A stretch of DNA of 64,000 nucleotides from Ruegeria sp. EL01 (GTDB lineage: Bacteria; Pseudomonadota; Alphaproteobacteria; Rhodobacterales; Rhodobacteraceae), in the NCBI RefSeq assembly GCF_900313035.1, contig NZ_OMPS01000046.1, forward strand, positions 310,001-374,000, read 5' to 3'. The translations under genes and the position numbers were made by a program. Under the pieces are notes generated by a model. That model saw nothing but the letters and a program-made list of their open reading frames with translations, was not told where the DNA came from and did no database searches. Positions within the stretch are counted from its first letter, which is position 1. Each line of letters starts with the position of its first letter. Of the stretch, positions 16,426 to 23,286 are shown in pieces.

Positions 16426-16453
16426 GTTGAAAAAGGGCGATGAGGCCCCACCT
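16426..16453 (+). promoter_or_regulatory. Heat-shock (RpoH/sigma-32) promoter of lon
   Basis: GTTGAAA (16426-16432), a 13-bp spacer and CCCCACCT (16446-16453) closely match the RpoH consensus CTTGAAA-N11-16-CCCCATNT. It lies about 80 bp before the lon start, a gene well known to be heat-inducible. The remaining sequence 16309-16425 shows no gene. Confidence 0.8.
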
Positions 16454-16532
16454 TTATTGTCCAAGACAGGAGACTGCCGAGTGTTGCCTCGATGAGGGAC
16501 CAGAGCCGTCTTGCCAACGATAAGGATAGAGC

Positions 16533-18941
16533 ATGCAAGAGCCTCTGAATTCCTCATACCCCGTCCTGCCACTGCGCGACATCGTGGTGTTTCCACATAT
16601 GATTGTGCCGCTTTTCGTGGGCCGCGATAAATCGGTCCGCGCGCTGGAAGAGGTGATGCAGGATGACAAGCAAATTCTGTTGTCCAGCCAAATTGATCCC
16701 GGCGTCGATGACCCGGATGTCGACGGTATCTACCGTTCAGGCGTTTTGGCCAACGTTCTGCAATTACTGAAGCTGCCGGACGGCACTGTTAAGGTGCTGG
16801 TTGAAGGCCAGGCACGCGTGCAGATCACGGAATTTCTGGAGAACGACAATTTCTTTGAAGCCCGCGCCGAGTATCTGACCGAGATGCCGGGTGACGTGAC
16901 CACGACTCAGGCGCTGCTGCGTACTGTCGCGGATGAGTTTGAACGTTACGCAAAAGTGCGCAAGAACATCCCCGAAGAAGCTCTGACCGCTGTGGGTGAA
17001 ACCACCGAGCCCGCCAAACTGGCGGACCTTGTGTCCGGTCATCTGGGTATCGAGGTCGAGCAAAAGCAGGAACTGCTGGAAACCCTCAGCGTCAGCGAAC
17101 GGCTTGAGAAAGTCTATGGCCTGATGCAGGGCGAAATGTCGGTTCTGCAGGTCGAGAAAAAGATCAAAACCCGCGTCAAATCCCAGATGGAGAAGACGCA
17201 GCGCGAATACTATCTGAATGAGCAGATGAAGGCCATTCAGAAGGAACTTGGCGATGGCGAAGACGGCTCGAATGAAGTCGCCGAGCTGGAAGAGAAAATC
17301 GCCGAGACCAAGCTGTCGAAAGAGGCGCGCGAAAAGGCCGAGGGCGAACTGAAGAAGCTGCGCAACATGAGCCCGATGTCGGCTGAAGCCACAGTTGTGC
17401 GCAACTATCTGGACTGGATTTTGGCTCTGCCGTGGGGCACCAAATCTCGTGTCAAAAAAGATCTGAGTCGCGCGCAAAAAGTTCTGGATGACGACCACTA
17501 TGGCCTTGAGAAGGTCAAAGAGCGGATCGTTGAATATCTGGCAGTTCAGCAGCGTTCGAAAAAGCTGAAAGGCCCGATCATGTGCCTTGTCGGCCCTCCG
17601 GGCGTGGGTAAGACCAGCTTGGGTAAGTCCGTTGCCAAGGCCACGGGGCGCGAGTTCATTCGCATCTCGTTGGGTGGGGTACGAGACGAATCCGAGATTC
17701 GCGGTCACCGCCGGACATATATCGGCTCGATGCCTGGCAAGATCATTCAGGCGCTGAAGAAAGCAAAAACCACGAACCCGCTGATCTTGTTGGATGAAAT
17801 CGACAAGATGGGGCAGGATTTCCGGGGTGACCCGGCATCTGCCATGCTTGAGGTGTTGGATCCTGAACAGAACAACACGTTCATGGACCACTACTTGGAA
17901 GTGGAATATGACCTGTCGAACGTGATGTTCCTGACGACGTCCAACAGCTACAACATGCCGGGGCCGTTGCTTGACCGGATGGAGATCATTCCGCTGGCCG
18001 GTTACACCGAGGATGAAAAGCGTGAGATTGCCAAGCAGCACTTGATTGACAAGCAGATCAAAAACCATGGTTTGAAAGCCAAGGAGTTTGAACTCACAGA
18101 TGAGGCGCTACAGGCGATCATTCGCACCTACACCCGCGAAGCTGGCGTGCGGAATCTGGAACGCGAAATTGCCAAAGTAGCGCGTAAATCGCTGACCAAG
18201 ATCATTAAGAAAGAGGCGGAAACCGTTGAGGTTACGCCGGAAAATCTTGATGAGTTCCTGGGCGTGCCAAAGTTCCGCTATGGTCTGGCCGAACAGGATG
18301 ATCAGGTCGGTGTTGTCACCGGTCTGGCTTGGACATCGGTCGGTGGTGATCTGCTGCATATCGAGGCGCTGAAACTGCCGGGCAAGGGGCGGATGAAAAC
18401 CACAGGTAAGCTGGGCGATGTGATGAAGGAATCCATCGACGCAGCCTCGTCCTACGTGCGGTCCATCTCGCCTCAGATCGGGGTGAAGCCACCCAAATTC
18501 GACAAGTTGGACATCCACGTCCATGTGCCGGACGGTGCTACACCAAAAGATGGCCCAAGTGCGGGTCTGGCAATGGTGACATCGATCGTGTCGGTGCTGA
18601 CCGGTATTCCGGTGCGCAAGGACATTGCCATGACCGGCGAGGTCTCGCTGCGTGGCAACGCCATGCCAATTGGCGGCTTGAAGGAAAAGCTGTTGGCGGC
18701 GCTACGTGGGGGTATCAAAACCGTTCTGATCCCCGAGGAAAACGCGAAGGATCTGGTCGAGATTCCGGACAACGTGAAAGAGGGTCTGGACATCATCCCG
18801 GTGACGCATGTCTCAGAGGTTCTGAAACAAGCTTTGGTGCGTGCGCCTGAGCCTATCGAATGGGACGAAGCCGCCGAGGAAGCAGCCGCGGCGGCAGCCA
18901 AAGCCGCAGAAAGCACAAGCCCGTCTGCTACGGCCCACTAA
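16533..18941 (+). CDS. lon: ATP-dependent protease La (LonA)
   Basis: This 802-aa cytosolic AAA+ serine protease degrades misfolded and regulatory proteins. It has an N-terminal LON substrate-binding domain (YPVLPLRDIVVFPHMIVPLF) and a coiled linker. The AAA+ module follows with Walker A GPPGVGKTSLGKS (about 354) and Walker B ILLDEIDKM. The protease domain has the Ser in KDGPSAGLAM (S676) and Lys in GGLKEKLLAALRGG (K719). The C-terminal Ala/Glu-rich tail is ordinary for alphaproteobacteria. It is under a heat-shock promoter and has its own terminator. Confidence 0.98.
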   Translation: MQEPLNSSYPVLPLRDIVVFPHMIVPLFVGRDKSVRALEEVMQDDKQILLSSQIDPGVDDPDVDGIYRSGVLANVLQLLKLPDGTVKVLVEGQARVQITEFLENDNFFEARAEYLTEMPGDVTTTQALLRTVADEFERYAKVRKNIPEEALTAVGETTEPAKLADLVSGHLGIEVEQKQELLETLSVSERLEKVYGLMQGEMSVLQVEKKIKTRVKSQMEKTQREYYLNEQMKAIQKELGDGEDGSNEVAELEEKIAETKLSKEAREKAEGELKKLRNMSPMSAEATVVRNYLDWILALPWGTKSRVKKDLSRAQKVLDDDHYGLEKVKERIVEYLAVQQRSKKLKGPIMCLVGPPGVGKTSLGKSVAKATGREFIRISLGGVRDESEIRGHRRTYIGSMPGKIIQALKKAKTTNPLILLDEIDKMGQDFRGDPASAMLEVLDPEQNNTFMDHYLEVEYDLSNVMFLTTSNSYNMPGPLLDRMEIIPLAGYTEDEKREIAKQHLIDKQIKNHGLKAKEFELTDEALQAIIRTYTREAGVRNLEREIAKVARKSLTKIIKKEAETVEVTPENLDEFLGVPKFRYGLAEQDDQVGVVTGLAWTSVGGDLLHIEALKLPGKGRMKTTGKLGDVMKESIDAASSYVRSISPQIGVKPPKFDKLDIHVHVPDGATPKDGPSAGLAMVTSIVSVLTGIPVRKDIAMTGEVSLRGNAMPIGGLKEKLLAALRGGIKTVLIPEENAKDLVEIPDNVKEGLDIIPVTHVSEVLKQALVRAPEPIEWDEAAEEAAAAAAKAAESTSPSATAH

Positions 18942-18956
18942 ATTAATCTGTAACCA

Positions 18957-18991
18957 ATAAAAGGGCGCATCTTATGGGTGCGCCTTTTTTC
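18957..18991 (+). terminator. Rho-independent terminator after lon
   Basis: AAAGGGCGCA pairs (one bulged G) with TGCGCCTTTTTT across a short CTTATGGG loop. It lies about 16 bp after the lon stop and before the island boundary. Confidence 0.85.
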
Positions 18992-19073
18992 GTTTCTCAC
19001 AATGCAGCTAGCCGGCTGTTACCTAACGGCCCGAGGAAAGAGAGACAAAGTCAACGATTTACCGGGGAGGGCG

Positions 19074-19096
19074 TGGTGGGTGATAAGAGATTTGAA
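19074..19096. repeat. att site, left (tRNA-Val 3'-end duplicate)
   Basis: This 23-bp stretch beginning TGGTGGGTGATAAG and ending TTTGAA is identical to 22614-22636. It reproduces the CCA, acceptor and T-arm of tRNA-Val (minus strand) without the rest of the gene, which marks the integration scar. Confidence 0.88.
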
Positions 19097-19168
19097 AATG
19101 TGACTTGGATAAATCGAGCCATATTACCTTGATTATATGGGTTGTCGCTTGTTTTGAGTGCCAAAAGC

Positions 19169-19201
19169 GTCCTACATGGGATGGCCTAGTGTCCTACATG
19201 G
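19169..19201 (+). repeat. Paired putative integrase arm-type sites, left end
   Basis: GTCCTACATGG occurs at 19169-19179 and 19191-19201, exactly 22 bp apart. The near-identical pair at 22525-22557 has the same spacing and orientation. The left pair lies directly before the preferred integrase start at 19213, so integrase binding could also repress its own gene. Confidence 0.65.
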
Positions 19202-19212
19202 AGCTTTTCCGG

Positions 19213-20757
19213 ATGCCCACAAAGAACGACATTCCTTACCTCAAAGTCGCGGCTAAGACTGGCCTTTGCAAGTACATCCGCCGCGTCCCGGAAAGCATGC
19301 AACAGGCGGTGGGGAAGAAGGTATGGGAAAAACGGCTTGGTTCTGATTTCGACGAGGCCGTTCGTAGGTGCCACAAACTTACCGACGAGCACGATGCACT
19401 GATTGAATCCCTGTCTGACCCCGATGCCCGCGCTGCACGTGTCAGGCAGAATGAGAACAAGAGCGCAGCCAAGGTGCTGGACTTAACTCTGGACCACTCG
19501 TCGAATCCAGCCTCCGATTTCAGCAATCCCGAAGTGATTTCTAAAGAGCGCTGGCGCGACACTGAATCCGTGATGCAGAAAGCGGTGAAAGAAAGCGCCC
19601 AGCGTGAGCGGGAAATCCTAGCGGTCTTCATGGCGTACGCCTTCGGTGATCACAGTTACATCGAGGCCCAACCTGTTGACGACGCATTCGGCATGACTTT
19701 GGTGCGGCACTTGCGCCCTCAGCGCCCGAATGACGGAACGAGCGCAATTATGTTTGATGCGCTAAAAGGCATGGTCGCAACCCGCCTGCGCCAGCTTCAA
19801 AGGGTGGTTACCAGCAATTCAGAGAACACGCTTTTGAAGCTTTTAGACCGCTACAAAGGTCTGGAATCCTTGTCCGACAACACCGCCCGCGCATACCGGA
19901 ATGGTATTCAGAGATTCATTGATCGTGAAGGCGACTTAGACGCCCGCGAAGTTACCTCAAGGATGCTCAAGGACCACCGGGACCACCTTGTTGCTTTTGG
20001 CCTTGAACCGACCTCAATACGGACCCTCTTCGCCGGGATTGGTTCGGTCCTGTCCTTTGCGCTCGACGAGGAAGTGATAGAGGTCAATCCTGCACTGGGC
20101 CTTAAGTTCCCTCGCGACACGAAGTCAATTGAGGATCGAAAGCAAATTCCCTTCAAGCCGGATGAAGTGGTGAAAATATGGGATGCAGCGCAGGCGCGTT
20201 TCGCCCCAGATGGCAAAACCAGACTGAGCAAAGAACGCCGACGCGCGTACCTTATGTGTATCAAGACGCTAATCTTGACTGGCATGAGGCCGCATGAGTT
20301 TTTTCGTCTTCGGGATGATGATGTTTGTGATGTTTCCCAGATCGACGCCTATCAGGATGAATGGCGGGGCATCGGAATAAACATATGTTTCAGCAAGAGC
20401 GGCAATCGTCTTATGCCGCTGCCAGAGGGGCTTGCAGACCTTCCGGCGTTTATCAATGGTGGTGGGCTGGCCTGTGTCCGTGACGCTGATGGCAAGCTGA
20501 TCAAGGATGTGGTGAAGAACTTCTCCGAAAAGCAGTTTGACCCGATCTTGATGGAATTGAAACTTAAACGCCCGCGCGTGTCTCTGTATTCGACGCGCGG
20601 CACGTTCAATATGGCTATGAAGCGTCAGGGCGTTTCAAAAGAGATACGGCAACAGATCATCGGACATAAGCCAGATGGAAAGATGATGCGCCACTACACG
20701 GACCCGGAGACCATGGACGCAATGGCTGACGCCATGAACAAAGTGTCGTTCTGGTAA
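19213..20757 (+). CDS. Tyrosine recombinase / phage-type integrase
   Basis: A 514-aa site-specific recombinase. The N-terminus (DIPYLKVAAKTGLCKYIRRVP) resembles the DUF6538 arm-binding region. A core-binding domain follows, with the catalytic domain at the C-terminus. Catalytic elements are Arg in LTGMRPHEFFRL (about 359), Lys in FSKSGNRLMPLP, Arg in YSTRGTF (about 462), His in IGHKPD and the nucleophile Tyr in MMRHYTDPE (about 494). The His of the usual HxxR box is Tyr here (Y-S-T-R). ATG 19213 was chosen because GGAG lies 10 bases upstream and the arm repeats would otherwise be coding; 19105 and 19198 are alternatives. It should catalyse integration into tRNA-Val. Confidence 0.9.
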   Translation: MPTKNDIPYLKVAAKTGLCKYIRRVPESMQQAVGKKVWEKRLGSDFDEAVRRCHKLTDEHDALIESLSDPDARAARVRQNENKSAAKVLDLTLDHSSNPASDFSNPEVISKERWRDTESVMQKAVKESAQREREILAVFMAYAFGDHSYIEAQPVDDAFGMTLVRHLRPQRPNDGTSAIMFDALKGMVATRLRQLQRVVTSNSENTLLKLLDRYKGLESLSDNTARAYRNGIQRFIDREGDLDAREVTSRMLKDHRDHLVAFGLEPTSIRTLFAGIGSVLSFALDEEVIEVNPALGLKFPRDTKSIEDRKQIPFKPDEVVKIWDAAQARFAPDGKTRLSKERRRAYLMCIKTLILTGMRPHEFFRLRDDDVCDVSQIDAYQDEWRGIGINICFSKSGNRLMPLPEGLADLPAFINGGGLACVRDADGKLIKDVVKNFSEKQFDPILMELKLKRPRVSLYSTRGTFNMAMKRQGVSKEIRQQIIGHKPDGKMMRHYTDPETMDAMADAMNKVSFW

Positions 20758-20952
20758 AGTGTAAATGACTGCTCTGAGCCCTTAGTTCCGGATGCTGCGC
20801 GAAATATGAGTGGCGGCTTCCAGCTTACTCCCCTCACCTGACCCATTTCTTGCTATTTCGAATTTGCGCTTTCATCAGGCGCAAGAAACGGGTCGCTCCA
20901 TCCTCTCCAGATACATTAAGTGCTCAGCATGCTACTAATGAAAGGCATCAGC

Positions 20953-21708
20953 ATGGAACTCAAAGACAAAACGATAATCATCACTGGAGCGAGCAGTGGA
21001 ATTGGAGCAGCAGCAGCACTGTTGTTTGCCCAAGAAGGAGCCAATGTAGTGCTTGGAGCGCGGCGCGAAGTTGAATTGAATACGTTGGTTGGGCAAATCA
21101 CTCAAAGCAATGGGAAAGCAGCCTGCCTTGCTGGAGACGTACAGGATGAAAACTATGCATTGGCTCTCGTCGAATTGGCAGAGCAACGTTTCGGTGGTCT
21201 TGATGGAGCCTTCAACAATGCAGGTATGATGGGTGAAATGGGCCCAATTCCTGCAATGGAAGCAACGAATTGGCAGTCTGTAATTGCAACCAATCTCTCT
21301 AGTGCATTTTTCGCGGCCAAAGCTCAACTTCCGGCGATGGAAAAACGGGGCAGCGGATCGATGGTGTTTACCGGAACGTTTGTCGGGTTTAGCAATGGAG
21401 GAATGCCGGGCATGGGAGCCTATGCCGCGTCCAAGGCAGGGTTAATCGGTTTGGTACAGTCTTTGGCATCCGACCACGCTTCCCAAGGCATTCGTATCAA
21501 CACGATTCTCCCGGGTGGGACAAAAACTGGTATGGCGGGTGACGATCCGGCAACGCATGAATTCATTGCTGGTTTACATCCCATCAAACGGATGGCGGAA
21601 CCGAAAGAGATTGCTCAGGCAGCTCTGTTTTTGCTGTCTGATCGATCAAGCTTCGTCACGGGCGCTCCGTTGGCAGTTGATGGCGGCATGGCGACGCGGT
21701 TACTTTAA
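20953..21708 (+). CDS. SDR-family oxidoreductase
   Basis: A 251-aa classical short-chain dehydrogenase. The Rossmann motif TGASSGIGAAAALLF, NNAG (FNNAGMMG), and the active site YAASK are present. The position of the usual catalytic Ser reads FTGTFVGF, so a Thr may replace it. The C-terminus ends in TGAPLAVDGGMATRLL. ATG 20953 has AAAGG upstream; ATG 20938 is possible. The substrate is unknown. It is the main cargo of the tRNA-Val island, and its sequence appears more AT-rich than the flanking chromosome. The 195-bp gap before it holds no gene. Confidence 0.9.
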   Translation: MELKDKTIIITGASSGIGAAAALLFAQEGANVVLGARREVELNTLVGQITQSNGKAACLAGDVQDENYALALVELAEQRFGGLDGAFNNAGMMGEMGPIPAMEATNWQSVIATNLSSAFFAAKAQLPAMEKRGSGSMVFTGTFVGFSNGGMPGMGAYAASKAGLIGLVQSLASDHASQGIRINTILPGGTKTGMAGDDPATHEFIAGLHPIKRMAEPKEIAQAALFLLSDRSSFVTGAPLAVDGGMATRLL

Positions 21709-21912
21709 TAGTTCTGCCGTTGGCCAATGATTGGCCAACGGCAACTTTGTCCGCATAGCCGACCTTCCTCAATTTCATATATTGCTAACGCTCTGACATA
21801 CCAGAGTGAATGCGGACTGCGCCAACTTGCTTCCTGCCGATATTGAGCTTCTGGTTTCGCCGATCTACTAGAAAGAGCATTGAGAATTCGAAATACTCCA
21901 TGGGGTTTAGGC

Positions 21913-22176
21913 ATGATTTTTACGAAACTTGGTCGAATTCTGGCCGTTCTTGCTATCGCGTTTGGTGTCTTGCGTATTGTGATGGCTATTACCGTTCTGT
22001 TTTCAGAAGACCCCGGTAGTACCGCGCGCTATCTCGGTTCCAAGACCACCGGGCAGGCAATCGACCAAGGCCTCTACACTATTGTCTTTGGTATATTGGT
22101 TGGTGTGTTGACTGACGTTACAACAATAGATAGCAGCCATAGAAAGGCATTCTTTCATACGAGTTCTCAGCTTTGA
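21913..22176 (+). CDS. Small membrane protein, unknown function
   Basis: An 87-aa protein with two hydrophobic helices: residues about 5-27 (LGRILAVLAIAFGVLRIVMAI) and 55-68 (GLYTIVFGILVGVL). A soluble loop between them holds TTGQAIDQGLY. The C-terminal tail after LTDVTTID is hydrophilic and may result from a frameshift or an altered end. It is island cargo downstream of the SDR gene. I do not recognise a characterised family. Confidence 0.5.
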   Translation: MIFTKLGRILAVLAIAFGVLRIVMAITVLFSEDPGSTARYLGSKTTGQAIDQGLYTIVFGILVGVLTDVTTIDSSHRKAFFHTSSQL

Positions 22177-22613
22177 ATGCACCGACGCAGTCGCCAAATA
22201 GCCTTCGCCGAAGACGAATACAGTCAGCCGCTGACGCAGACGCAGCATCGCAGCGGGCAATTCAGTCTAATCGCTCACAAAGGAACCAGTATGATCTTTG
22301 AACCGATAAAACATGCCACCGCATCTGTTCCGGTTACATGAGTCGAGATTTTACGAGCCGAAGCGTCAGCGCGGGCTCGATGGTAAGGGCTTTCCGATAC
22401 AGCGGGAACCTGAACCAGAAGATGGAGACGAGCAGTGCGAATCCGAGAACTGCTAACGCGGACTATCACCCCCGTTTTCTATCCATCAAACGGCTGAATT
22501 TACCACACCATTTGTAACAGGAATGTCCCACAAGAACCGCCTTAGTGTCCCACATGGATGTTCGGCGCTTTAAAGATATAGTTAAAAAACAATAATCTAC
22601 AAGGCTTGTTGAT
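22177..22613. other. Island right end, no gene recognised
   Basis: The 437 bp between the small membrane protein and attR contains no convincing coding sequence on either strand. Open frames here are short and lack ribosome sites. It includes two putative arm repeats at 22525-22557, and the final 50 bp is AT-rich. It may hold the non-coding attachment region of the element. Confidence 0.6.
22525..22557 (+). repeat. Paired putative integrase arm-type sites, right end
   Basis: GTCCCACAAG (22525-22534) and GTCCCACATGG (22547-22557) are 22 bp apart. They differ by one or two bases from the pair at the left end, with the same orientation and spacing. They end 57 bp from the att core. Confidence 0.65.
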
Positions 22614-22636
22614 TGGTGGGTGATAAGAGATTTGAA
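22614..22636. repeat. att site, right (within tRNA-Val 3' end)
   Basis: This 23-bp segment is identical to 19074-19096 and corresponds to the CCA end, acceptor 3' strand and T-arm of tRNA-Val. Confidence 0.88.
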
Positions 22637-22688
22637 CTCCTGACATCTTCGATGTGAACGAAGCGCTCTACCACTGAGCTAATCACCC
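22614..22688 (-). tRNA. tRNA-Val (anticodon CAC)
   Basis: The minus strand folds into a full 75-nt cloverleaf with encoded CCA: acceptor GGGTGAT/ATCACCC, D-arm GCTC-AGTGGTA-GAGC, anticodon stem CTTCG/CGAAG with loop TTCACAT (CAC), and T-loop TTCAAAT. The gene serves as integration site of the adjacent island; the integration restored its 3' end. Confidence 0.95.
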
Positions 22689-22901
22689 TCGCGGCGCGCT
22701 TCTACAGCGGCTTCGGAAGTTGCGCAAGACCGCGAGGCATCGAAGTGTGCCACCAAGGCCGAATAGTTCGACCTGTTCTTGTTGCTCCTACCAGCAGCCC
22801 GGGAAAAAATCGGCTGAGCGCAAAAAACTTCAAAACGCCGCTTGACGATACCGGGACGGACCCATAATACACCCCAACGTTCAGCAATGAACGGGCAGCG
22901 G

Positions 22902-22978
22902 GCGGTTGTAGCTCAGATGGTTAGAGTACCGGCCTGTCACGCCGGGGGTCGCGGGTTCGAGCCCCGTCAACCGCGCCA
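22902..22978 (+). tRNA. tRNA-Asp (anticodon GTC), copy 1
   Basis: A 77-nt cloverleaf with acceptor GCGGTTG/CAACCGC, anticodon stem CCGGC/GCCGG with loop CTGTCAC (GTC), T-arm GCGGG-TTCGAGC-CCCGT and encoded GCCA end. It is identical to the second copy 120 bp downstream. Confidence 0.97.
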
Positions 22979-23021
22979 CTGCTGTCAGCCTGGATCCGGG
23001 TCAAGGGATCACCTAAAATGC

Positions 23022-23098
23022 GCGGTTGTAGCTCAGATGGTTAGAGTACCGGCCTGTCACGCCGGGGGTCGCGGGTTCGAGCCCCGTCAACCGCGCCA
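23022..23098 (+). tRNA. tRNA-Asp (anticodon GTC), copy 2
   Basis: Base-for-base identical to the copy at 22902-22978. Identity stops almost exactly at the mature gene ends, so gene conversion or selection rather than a recent large duplication maintains it. Confidence 0.97.
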
Positions 23099-23286
23099 CT
23101 TTCTTCAAAATGTTGACACTCGAACGACGCCTGCAATTGGGCGGCTCTCTTTGACGTTTGTGGATTGCCTTGGAAACAGGAACCAGTTCGGCGAAAACTC
23201 GTTCGTTCATACTTTGTTCTAATTTTTCTATTGGAGACTCAGCGCCACTCGCCTATCTCTAAGAAACTTGTTTGTTGGGGGCCGAA

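Larger units (their letters stand above)
19074..22636. mobile_element. Small integrated genomic island in tRNA-Val(CAC)
   Basis: About 3.5 kb is bounded by identical 23-bp repeats (19074-19096 and 22614-22636). The right copy is the 3' end of an intact tRNA-Val gene on the minus strand; the left copy is the displaced tRNA 3' fragment. Inside are a tyrosine integrase, an SDR oxidoreductase and a small membrane protein. Pairs of 10-11 bp repeats 22 bp apart lie just inside both ends, as expected of integrase arm sites. The SDR part looks more AT-rich than neighbouring genes. No transfer genes are present, so it would need a helper to move between cells. Confidence 0.85.

Noticed and set aside
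16764-18068. Long open frame antisense to lon (434 codons)
   Set aside because: It mirrors lon codon structure on the opposite strand, has no start signal and no recognisable domain; high-GC genes often give such shadows.
19105-19212. Extra 36 codons at the start of the integrase
   Set aside because: They overlap the arm-type repeats, lack similarity to integrase N-termini, and a ribosome site with ATG is available at 19213.
22842-23222. Open frame across both tRNA-Asp genes encoding a repeated peptide
   Set aside because: The repeated peptide is just the translation of two identical tRNA genes; there is no ribosome site or family.
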